From Cepaea nemoralis (taxonomy: Eukaryota > Mollusca > Gastropoda > Stylommatophora > Helicidae), in contig JACEFZ010014455.1 in assembly GCA_014155875.1 (NCBI GenBank), positions 62,001 to 126,000 of the forward strand: a stretch of DNA of 64,000 nt. Reading direction: 5' to 3'. The notes beneath the pieces are model-generated. The model ran no database searches, was not told the DNA's origin, and saw only the letters and a program-made list of their open reading frames with translations. Shown piece by piece: positions 55,265 through 64,000 of this stretch. Each line of letters opens with the position of its first letter. The first letter of the stretch is position 1. The translations under genes were made by a program, and so were the position numbers.

Positions 55265-55505
55265 TAATATAAATGTTATTGTAAATGAACATAAAACACT
55301 AGGTTTTTTAATTGACAGATATTTAAACTGGAGCTCTCGTGTTCACGTTCTTACCAAGAAAATATCACAAAGAAGTTTACCAACTTGCTAAAAATTCAGC
55401 ACTTCCTGGACGAAAGCACACGAAAAATATTTTATACATCCTATATTTAATCACATCTCGATTATTGTTCCACAGTCTGGGATGGTAGCCCTAATACGCG
55501 TTTGT
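55265..55505 (+). pseudogene. CR1-like LINE fragment
   Basis: HKTLGFLIDRYLNWSSRV, then a shifted frame resembling VYQLAKI...HFLDEST and SHLDYCSTVWDG, matching 12285-12400. At least one frameshift and one stop. Confidence 0.75.
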
Positions 55506-55714
55506 GTGTATTTTATTTTATTATTAATTTTATATATTTATTGAGTGCTTCTGATTTCGGATTTTCACCTGTATTTCGGGATACGATGGATCTCCTTGTA
55601 AGGTATGTGCAACGTGTTGATGCTTAGTACTTTTCTTCTCGCAGCAGCTTAATATACCTATTTGTTTCCAGTTCAAATTTTTATATCCTGCTGCAGCCGC
55701 TACTTTTTCTTTCT
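55506..55714. other. Unassigned AT-rich sequence
   Basis: Nothing recognisable between the LINE fragment and the second satellite domain. Confidence 0.3.
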
Positions 55715-55848
55715 ATTCCATATCATTTTTTAGCATGCTCACGATAATCGTCAGTGTACGAGTGTGTAAAGTGTTGGAGTCTGTTCATATTAGTTTCAGT
55801 GATTATGTGAGGCAGCGTGTTTGTGTCTAGATGTGTGTGTGTGTGTGT

Positions 55849-55879
<31 letters not shown>

Positions 55880-56426
55880 CAGGGGGTGGAGGTGGATGGA
55901 GATGGGTGCGTCGGTGTATGTGTGTATGTCTGTGTATGAGTGTGTATGTGTGAGAGATTGTGTGAGAGTGAGAGAGGGAGTGAGAAAACGAGTGAGTGTG
56001 AGAAAGTGAATGTGTGTGTGTGTGTGTGAGTGTGTGTGTGTGTGTGTGCGTGTGTGTGTGTGCCAGTCTGCTTGTCTGTGTGTGAGTGAGAGTGAGAGAG
56101 GGTGTTAAAGTAAATGAATGAGTGTGAGTTAGAGAGTCAGCGAGTGTGTGACTGATTAAGAGAGAGTGAGTGAGAGAGATAAATAGTGAGTATGTGTATG
56201 TATTTGTGTGTCTGAGTGACAGATAGAGAGTGAGTGAGTGAGAGAGAATGAGTGTGCAAGATAGAGAGAGTGAGTGGGTGAGTGAGAGGGTGAGTTAGAG
56301 AGTGGGTGGGAGAGAGAGTGAGTTAGTGAGAGAGAGAGTCTGAGTGAAAGAGCGTGTGACTGTGTGTGTCTGTCTGCTTGTCTGTGTGTGTGAGTGTGAG
56401 AGTGACTAAGTGAGTGCGGGTGAGAA
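55715..56426. repeat. Spacer B (partial) and GAGT/GT low-complexity satellite
   Basis: GCATGCTCACGATAATCGTC and GATTATGTGAGGCAGCGTGT are spacer B. From 55830 on, (GT)n and GAGTGAGAGAGTGAGT-like sequence resembles 39935-41130. Confidence 0.88.
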
Positions 56427-56435
56427 AGAGAGAGA

Positions 56436-56494
<59 letters not shown>
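56427..56494. repeat. (GA)n array
   Basis: Pure GA with one GT interruption. Confidence 0.95.
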
Positions 56495-56496
<2 letters not shown>

Positions 56497-56534
56497 AACG
56501 AGAGAGTTAGCGGTGTGAAATAAAAAGAAAAGAA

Positions 56535-56845
56535 AGAGAGTTTGGAGCATGTATGTCACGTGACGTGCTATTCCATATTTTTTTCTGTATGCTCATCTTT
56601 CATATTATCATTTACTGCCACTTGATTTTCTAACATGTACTTACGAAAACTTGTGCACTGCTTATTCCATCATGTTTATGTCAATTTTAGGAATTAATTT
56701 ATTGAATGGCAACACTATGTTTTTCGTTACACAATGTATACGTATAAATTGTTATCCAGTTTTTACAATTTTGTGAGAATGCTCACAAAACTATTAGTTT
56801 CAGTGATTATGTGAGGCATCATGTATGTGTCTAGATGTGAGGATG
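56535..56845. repeat. Spacer A and spacer B, copies
   Basis: GTCACGTGACGTGCTATTCC, TTTCTGTATGCTCATCTTTC (spacer A), then TTACACAATGTATACGTATA, TTTTGTGAGAATGCTCACAA and GATTATGTGAGGCATCATGT (spacer B). The (GA)n usually between them is absent. Confidence 0.8.
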
Positions 56846-57475
56846 TTGGTCTGTGTGTGTGGGTGTGTGTATGTGTGGGCGGGGATGTATGTGTGTGGAG
56901 GTGTGTGTGGGGGATATATGTGGGGGATGTGTGTGTGTGTGAATGTGTGTGGTGAGGGTATGTGTGAGGGATGGGGGATGTGTGTGTATGTGTGTGGGTT
57001 GGGAATGGGTGAATAGATGGGGGGGGGGGGGGGGATGTGTGTGGAGTGAAAGTATTGTGGGATGTGTGTATGGGTGAGGAGATGTTTGTGGGTGGGGAAT
57101 GTGTGTGGGTGGGAGATGCGTGTATGGGTAGGGGATGTGTGGGTGAGTGAGGTATGTGTGGGTGGGTGGGGAGAAGTTTGAGTGTGGAAGGATGTTGGGT
57201 TGGTGGGAAAATGTGTGTGTTGATGGGGATATGTGGTTGGGCGGGTGAATATGTGGGTGGATTACGGGATGTTAATGTGGGTGGGAGATATGTGTGGGTG
57301 GGGAATGTGTGTCTGTGTGGGTTATGTGTAGGTGTATGATGTGTGTTTTGGTGTCCCATGTTGGTGGGTAGAGTGATGAGTGGGTGGGTGGGTGACATTT
57401 GTGTGGATGGGTGAGTGGGGGATGTATGAGTGGGTAGATGTGTGGAGTTGTTCACACTGGTATAATTGTTCACTA
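56846..57475. repeat. GTGTGG-type satellite
   Basis: GGATGTGTGTGG-like units with a G run at 57018-57033. Confidence 0.92.
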
Positions 57476-57477
57476 TT

Positions 57478-57550
<73 letters not shown>
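57478..57550. repeat. (GT)n-(GA)n array
   Basis: GT at 57478-57501 and GA at 57502-57548. Confidence 0.95.
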
Positions 57551-57552
<2 letters not shown>

Positions 57553-58384
57553 GTGAGAGAGTGAATGTGTGTGTGTGTCCACGGAGAGAGTGAGTGAGCG
57601 AGAAACGGTGAGTGAATGTTTTTGTCCATGCATTCAGGTGTGTATGTGTATGTGTGAGAGTGACTGAGGGAGTGTGTGCGTGCGTGCGTTCGTGCGTATG
57701 TGTATGCGTGTGAGTGACTGAGGGAGTGTGTGCGTGCGTGCATTCGTGCGTATGTGTATGTGTGAGAGTGACTGAGCGAGTTTGTGCGTGTATGCGTTCT
57801 AGTACTAGTTTCAGTGATTATGTGAGGTATCACGTATGTGTCTAGATGTGAGGATGCGTGGCTGTGTGATTGGGGGATGTGTGTGTCGGGGATGTGTGTG
57901 GGGGTGTATGTGTAGATGGTGTGTGTGGGGGATGGGTGGGGTATGTGTGTGGGATGTGTGTGTCGGTGGGGTGAGATTGTGTGGGTGGGAGAAGTGTGAA
58001 TGGAGGATGTGTGTGGATGGATGCAGGATGTGTGTGTGTGTGAGTGTTGGTGCGGGATGTGTGGGTTGGAAGGTGATGTGTGTGTGTGGGGGAGAAATGT
58101 GTGTATGGCTGAGTGGTTGGGGGTGTGTGGGTTGGTGGATGGATGATGTGTGGGTGGGTGAGTGTGTGTGTGGTTTGGGGGATGGGTGGGGGATGTGTGT
58201 GTGTGTGTGTGTGTGTGTGTGTTGGTGAGAAGATATAAGCAGGTGGGGGATGTGAGAGCGGGGAGTATATGAGTGTCCATGAGTGTGTGTGTTTTTTTAA
58301 AGTTTTTTTTGCGGGGGGGGGGGGAGGTGTTTGGGTGGGTGGAAGTGTGATGGGGGGGGGGGGTGTGGGTGGTGGGGTATGTGT
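57551..58384. repeat. GAGT/GCGT repeats, short spacer B, then GTGTGG satellite
   Basis: Two near-identical 90 bp units (GTGAGAGTGACTGAGGGAGT, GTGCGTGCGTGC) at 57640-57790, spacer B end at 57805-57855, GTGTGG to 58384 with G runs at 58314 and 58352. Confidence 0.88.
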
Positions 58385-58547
58385 CTCATAACGTTGTAAT
58401 ACGCATTGTTTATGTTTACAACATTCATTTGACAATGTTTTTTTCCTTTGTGAAAGTACCATGGACTATTGATGAACGAAAGATGAGTGACTGGAAGGGC
58501 CGAAAGTAAGAAAGACCTGAGTGCCAAATTTGTAACACTTTGAAAAT

Positions 58548-58548
<1 letters not shown>
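58385..58548 (+). mobile_element. Retroposon end (satellite-linked copy 2)
   Basis: Matches 52880-53060 (CATTGTTTATGTTTACAACA, TTCATTTGACAATGTTTTTT, AACGAAAGATGAGTGACTGG), but the expected (GTTC)n tail is replaced by (AATC)n. Confidence 0.82.
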
Positions 58549-58602
<54 letters not shown>

Positions 58603-58679
58603 TATCTATCAGTCTATAAATCAATCAATCAATCAATCAAACTATCTATCAGTCAATCAATCAATCAATCAATCAGTCA

Positions 58680-58767
<88 letters not shown>

Positions 58768-58807
58768 GTCTGTCTGTCTGTCTGTCTCTCTGTCCGTCCG
58801 TCCGTCC

Positions 58808-58868
<61 letters not shown>
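58549..58868. repeat. (AATC)n-(TATC)n-(TCTG)n compound tetranucleotide array
   Basis: AATC at 58549-58680 with interruptions, TATC at 58681-58766, TCTG/TCCG at 58767-58868. It starts precisely at the retroposon end. Confidence 0.96.
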
Positions 58869-58869
<1 letters not shown>

Positions 58870-59066
58870 GCTCGTATATGTATGTGTATATGTTTGTGTG
58901 TAAGTGTGCATGCATGCAGTGTATGCGAGGGAGTGTGTATTTGTGTTTTATGTGAGTACGTGTGCGTAAGTATGTGGATGTGTGTAGGTGTGTTTATGTG
59001 CGTGGGTATATGTGTGTATTTGCGTGTGTATGTTGTGTGTGGGCGTGTGTGTGTATGTACGTGTGT

Positions 59067-59127
<61 letters not shown>
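58869..59127. repeat. GT-rich low complexity and (GA)n
   Basis: TGTGTATATGTTTGTGTGTA-like sequence similar to 40790-40970, then GA at 59067-59127. Confidence 0.9.
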
Positions 59128-59517
<390 letters not shown>

Positions 59518-59519
59518 GG

Positions 59520-59554
<35 letters not shown>

Positions 59555-59735
59555 TTTAATTGTATCACTAATTTTTACGCTACACGATCTATGTGTAGAA
59601 TGTTTTCTCCACTTCTTACAATTTTTGCGAGAATGCACACGACAATCATCAGTGTCTCAACAATGTGTAAAGTGTGGGAGTTTGCTCTTAATAGTTTCAG
59701 TGACCATGTATGTGTGTAGATGTGAGGATGTTTGT
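59518..59735. repeat. (GA)n and spacer B
   Basis: GA at 59518-59554, then TACGCTACACGATCTATGTG and GAATGCACACGACAATCATC to about 59735. Confidence 0.88.
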
Positions 59736-61134
59736 GTGGGTGTGTATGTGAGGGATGTGTGTGGGGGTGTGGGGAATGTATGTGTGGAGGGGTTGTGTTT
59801 GGGGGATGTGTATGGGTCGATGGGTGATGTGTCGATGGGTGAAGGGATGTGTAGTCGGTGGGGGATGTATGTGTGTGTGAGGGATGTGTGTGTATGTGTG
59901 TGTGTGTGTGTGGGGGGGGGTATTTAAGAGGATTATTAGAAGTATGTGGGTGTTGGTTTGTTGGGGGATGTGGGTAGGGAGTGTGTATTTGGGTGGGTGA
60001 ATGGGTGTGTAGGAGATTGTGTGGGTTGGGGGATGGGTGTGTAATGGGTGTGGGGGATGAGTGTGTGTGTGTGGGGGGGGGGTGTCTGTGAATGGGATAT
60101 GTCTGTGTGGGTGGGAGTGTGTGAGTGTGGATGGGGTAAATGTGAGTGGGTTGAGGATGTATGTGTGGGTGGTGAAGATGTTTGTAGGTGGGGAATGTGT
60201 GGGTGGGTGGGGAGATGTGTGTGTGTTGGTGAGAGATGTGTGGGCGGGGATGTGTATGAAGAATGCATGTGGGGGATGTGTGTGTGGGAGGGAGATGTGT
60301 GAGAGGTGGGGGAGGTGTGGGATGTGCAGGTGGATGACGGATGTATGTGAGGATGGGGGATGTGTGTTTGGCTGGGTGGTTGGGATGTGTGTGGGTGGGA
60401 GGGTAGATGAGAGATGCATGTGTTGATGGGCGGCTGGGTGATGTGTCGGTGTGAGTGGTTGATGGATGAGTACGTGAGTGGGTGGATGTGTGTGAGAGAT
60501 GAGTGTTTGGTTGGGGGATGCGTGTGTTTGTGGGAAGATGTGTGTGAGCGGCGGATGTGTGTAGGTGGGGTATAAGTGGGTGGTGGGGTGTATGTGGGTG
60601 GGAGGTGTGCGTTTTTGGGTGTTTATGGGTGGGGGATATGTGTGGGCAGGTGGGGAGATGTTTTTCTGGGTGGGGATGTGTGTATAGGCGGGAAATGTGT
60701 AGTTGAGAGGTGGCGGATATTGGGTGGGTGAGTGGGTGTAGGTTGGCTGATGTGTGTGGGTGGGGAACACTGTGAGTGTGCGGGATGTATGTGTGGATTA
60801 TTGTGGGATGTGTGGGTTGACGGAAGTATGTGTGTATGGTTTTGTGATGTGTGTTTTGCTGTGTGGTTGCGGGTGTGTGGGTGGATGGTGGAGAATATGT
60901 GGGTGGGTGTGTGCGTGTCGGTTATGGGAGGATGGATGGGGGATGTATATGTGCGTGGGGAAATGTGTGTCGGTGGGGGATCAGTGGGCCGGTTTCGGCA
61001 GGTATGTTTGCCTGAGTTTGTGTGAGTGCGTGGAGGTATGTGTGGGTGGGTGGGGGGGGGGGTGGTGAGTGGGTGATATGTGGGTGGCTGAGGGATGTGT
61101 GGGTGGCTGCGGAGTGTGAGGGTGGATGGGTCTC
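59736..61134. repeat. GTGTGG-type satellite, longest block
   Basis: Its order of variants follows 42056-43086 closely (for example GTTGTGT(G/T)TGGGGGATGTG, GTTGATGGATGAGTACGTGA and GGGTGGTTGGG(A/G)TGTGTGTG in the same order), so the two blocks are duplicates rather than independent low-complexity tracts. Confidence 0.92.
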
Positions 61135-61384
61135 ACAACATTGCAATATGCACTGTTTATGTTTACAACTTTCATTTGACAATGTTTTTTTTTCCCCATG
61201 TGAATTTACCATGCGTAATATGCATTGTTTATGCATACAAAATCCATTTGACAATGTTTTTTTCCCTATGTAAATGTAACATGCACATTTGATGAATGAA
61301 AGATGAGTGATCGAAAGGGCCGAATGTAAGACAGGCATGCGTGCCCAATTTGTTACCCTTTTAAAATAAAGTTCGTTCGTTCGT

Positions 61385-61385
<1 letters not shown>
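61135..61385 (+). mobile_element. GTTC-tailed retroposon end (satellite-linked copy 3)
   Basis: CATTGTTTATG...AACTTTCATTTGACAATG appears twice (61145 and 61215), then GAAAGATGAGTGATCGAAAG, GGCCGAATGTAAGACAGGC, AATTTGTTACCCTTTTAAAA and (GTTC)n running into (TCTG)n. Confidence 0.85.
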
Positions 61386-61451
<66 letters not shown>

Positions 61452-61506
61452 GCTTGCCTGTCTGCCTGCCTGCCTGCCTACCTACCTACCTACCTACCTA
61501 CCTACA

Positions 61507-61576
<70 letters not shown>
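61386..61576. repeat. (TCTG)n array with CCTG and CCTA variants
   Basis: Starts directly from the GTTCGTTC tail. A central block of (CCTG)n and (CCTA)n lies at 61453-61505. Confidence 0.97.
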
Positions 61577-61624
61577 ATACTTTGCTTGGTGCAGAATGAG
61601 GTTATGAGTATGGTCCACAAATTG

Positions 61625-62990
61625 ACTTGAACCCACACTCTGCAACAGTAACCTCCAGACTACAACTCGACCAGGCAAACCCTGCAACAGTAACCTCCAG
61701 ACTACAACTCGACCAGGCAAACCCTGCAACAGTAACCTCCAGACTACAACTCGACCAGGCAAACCCTGCAACAGTAACCTCCAGACTACAACTCGACAAG
61801 GCAAACCCTGCAACAGTAACCTCCAGACTACAACTCGACCAGGCAAACCCTGCAACAGTAACCTCCAGACTTCAGTTCGACCTAGAAAACGCTGCAGCAG
61901 TAACCTCCAGTCTGCAAATGGACCACACAAAGCCTGCACCAAGAGAATTGAGACTACAGCGAGACCTGGCAAACCCTGCAGCTGTAACTTCCAGACTACA
62001 GCTCGACCAGACAAATCCTGTAACAGTAATCTCAAGACTACAGCTCGACATGGCAAACCCTGCAGCAGTAACCTTTAGAATACAGCTCGACCTATGAAAT
62101 CCTGCAGCAGTATCCTCCAACTCGACCTATGAAATCCTGCAGCAGTGAAAGCACCAGACTATATCTCGACCTAGGAAATCCTGCAGAAGTAACCTCCAGA
62201 CTACAGCTCGACTAGGCAAACCCTGCAGCAGTAACTTCCAGACTTCAGCTCGTCCTAGGAAACCCGTAGCAGTAACTTCCAGACTACAAATTGACCACGC
62301 AAACCCTGCAGCAATAACCTCCACACTACTGCTCAATTGGCAAAACCTGCACCAGTAACATAAAGACTACAGCTAGACCTGGCAAACCCTGCAGATGTAA
62401 CCTTCAGACTACAACGTGACCTGACAAACCTTGCAGCAGTAACCTCCAGACTACAACTTGACCTGACAAACCCTGCAGCTGTAACCTCCAGACTACAACT
62501 CGACCTGACAAACCCTATAGTAGTAACCTCCACACTACAACTCGACCTGACAAACCCTGTAACAGTAACCTCAAGACTACAGCTCGACCTGACAAACCCT
62601 GCAGCAGTAACATTCACACTACAGCTCGACCTAGGAAATCCTGCAGCAATAACCTCAAGACTACAACTCGACCTGGCAAACCCTGCAGCAGTAACATCAA
62701 GTCTACAACTCGACCTGGCAAACCCTGCAGCAGTAACATCAAGTCTACAACTCGACCTGGCAAACCCTGCAGCAGTAACATCAAGTCTACAACTCGACCT
62801 GGCAAACCATGCAACAGTAACATCAAGTCTACAACTCGACCTGGCAAACCCTGCAGCAGTAACATCAAGTCTACAACTCGACCTGGCAAACCCTGCAGCA
62901 GTAACATCAAGTCTACAACTCGACCTGGCAAACCCTACAGCGGGTACTGCAGACTACAGCTCGACCTAGCAAACCCACACATAAATACCA
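61625..62990. repeat. 42 bp tandem array (about 32 copies)
   Basis: Unit AACCTCCAGACTACAACTCG plus ACCAGGCAAACCCTGCAACAGT. The left block (61640-61870) is almost homogeneous, the middle is diverse, and 62680-62930 is a second homogenised block with AACATCAAGTCTACAACTCG. Since 42 is divisible by three, several frames stay open on both strands (for example a 14-residue plus-strand period ending SRLQLDQ). Lack of an initiation context, splice signals or consistent frame across the array argues against a gene. Confidence 0.93.
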
Positions 62991-63149
62991 AACTATCGAT
63001 TTCTACTGAGTACGTTTCACACGATCATGATCTCCAGTGTCTGTCCCAATCATGGCACCTGAAACAGTAGATCGTTGGGTCCAAATGCTAATGTCTCGTG
63101 ATAGATAAATTCAGGTTATTGATTAGCACTCAAAGAAGTAAAGGACAAA
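62991..63149. other. Unassigned sequence
   Basis: No repeat or frame of note. Confidence 0.3.
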
Positions 63150-63262
63150 CGTAGAGATATGAGAACAAACCAGTCAAAACAATTTGACAGCTATAAGCAC
63201 ATCCGGATTCGAACCTGCCACACCTAAGCGATGACAGCGTCTGACCAAAGAAACAAGTGCAC
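63150..63262 (-). mobile_element. Possible tRNA-derived SINE head
   Basis: The minus strand has TTGGTCAGACGCTGTCATCG (A-box-like) and GCAGGTTCGAATCCGG (perfect B box) about 30 bp later, then GATGTGCTTATAGCTGTCAA. It does not fold as an intact tRNA by eye, so a SINE head is more likely than a tRNA gene. Confidence 0.55.
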
Positions 63263-64000
63263 TTGGAAGTAAAGTTATCATTATAATTATGCAACTCTCT
63301 ACAACGTGGGAAATTGTGGAGTAGAGAACAGTGGCATATGGCAACAACTGCAAGCGGTCCTATTCGTCTGTCATATGTGAATAAATTACATCCCATAAGC
63401 AATTTAAACAAAGCCATATTGTCTAAGAAAAACCATAATTTCATGATCTAGCAGCCTAATATTCGCAAGGTCGTAACGACATTGGATATACCCTCGAACA
63501 GAACAGAGCGTCCTCTGAACAGTTAAGTGACCTTGTCCCCATAAATGAAGATTAGCTTGGTTTCCAATATCCTTTGGGAGTCAGTGGCCCTAGCTATCCT
63601 TTCATGCACAGAAGACACATGTCGTTTTGTTTTCTTATACTCAGTTTTGAGATAGACTTCTGTTCAACCCCTTCAATTTGCTTGCAGATCTGTCATTGTA
63701 TAACATCGTGCCAATTTAACAGACCTGGCCTATTTAGTATTCATAAGATTATGGGTCTCCCAATCTCCCCCATATTTCTTGAAGCTGACATTAAAAGACA
63801 GTTATAACTGTTTATCCAATTATTTGCTTTCCTCTTCTAACCGATTTAACGCAGGCAGCCATTTTAACAGATGGTTCCATAGATGGCAAAACCAAACAGC
63901 TCTTGTCTACGTTTATAAAGATCTGCACGTGGCAAAAACTAGCAGTCTTGTGACCTCTCATCCCTAATGTGGGAAGGGCAGGAGGGTGGGGATGTCTTAT
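63263..64000. other. Unassigned sequence to window end
   Basis: Short frames on both strands (104 codons minus at 63130-63444, 77 plus at 63574-63807) with no recognised domain. No repeats seen. Confidence 0.35.

Noticed and set aside
63180..63262. tRNA gene on the minus strand
   Set aside because: B box is good, but acceptor and anticodon stems cannot be formed by eye.

Overview
This is a eukaryotic, animal-type genomic window made almost entirely of transposable elements, satellites and microsatellites. I found no host gene I can support. The evidence for a metazoan is: several families of non-LTR retrotransposon (RTE-like, CR1/Jockey-like, and an RNase H-bearing Jockey/I-like type), tRNA-derived SINEs with target-site duplications, a hAT miniature element, a full-length LTR retrotransposon with Gmr1-type domain order, a Polinton-like element with long inverted repeats, and spliceosomal-type introns in one element gene. 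The mix, together with abundant tetranucleotide arrays, suggests a marine invertebrate, perhaps a mollusc. That last step is inference only.

Layout. 1-6.3 kb: trinucleotide, tetranucleotide and 36-53 bp minisatellites, with an RTE-like LINE fragment embedded in a 36 bp array. 6.3-16.5 kb: SINE copies, an inverted-repeat structure, a (TA)n array, and LINE remnants of three families; the longest is at 14.1-16.5 kb on the minus strand. 16.5-23.3 kb: tandem arrays with 146, 67 and about 50 bp units, SINEs, and an internally deleted LINE derivative. 23.3-30.0 kb: a SINE with a perfect 12 bp target duplication, a decayed 2.9 kb LINE with a C-terminal zinc finger, a hAT terminus, more LINE pieces, and a 333 bp retroposon.

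30,047-37,145 is the most unusual object: a 7.1 kb element with about 1.3 kb terminal inverted repeats, 5'-AG...CT-3' ends and a 6 bp target duplication (CACGTG), inserted in an old LINE. These are Polinton/Maverick hallmarks, but the length is less than half that of a Polinton and no polymerase, integrase or capsid gene is visible. It carries two minus-strand genes: an intact 303-residue protein with an apparent PC4/p15-like single-stranded-DNA-binding domain and a compact TATA promoter, and a three-exon gene with clean splice sites.

37.1-43.1 kb: a hAT MITE with a perfect 8 bp duplication, then (GA)n, (GT)n and GTGTGG-type satellite. 43,092-52,306: a complete 9.2 kb LTR retrotransposon (590/591 bp LTRs, 5 bp duplication GTAGG) with an intact gag-pol frame in which integrase precedes reverse transcriptase. 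It is inserted in the GTGTGG satellite, which resumes on the other side. 52.3-61.6 kb: duplicated satellite blocks built from GTGTGG repeats, (GA)n arrays and two recurring spacers, closed three times by the same retroposon tail that runs into tetranucleotide arrays. 61.6-63.0 kb: a 42 bp array. 63.0-64.0 kb: mostly featureless.

Coordinates of repeats and old LINE edges were read by eye and may be off by several bases. Element ends with a stated target duplication were checked base by base.
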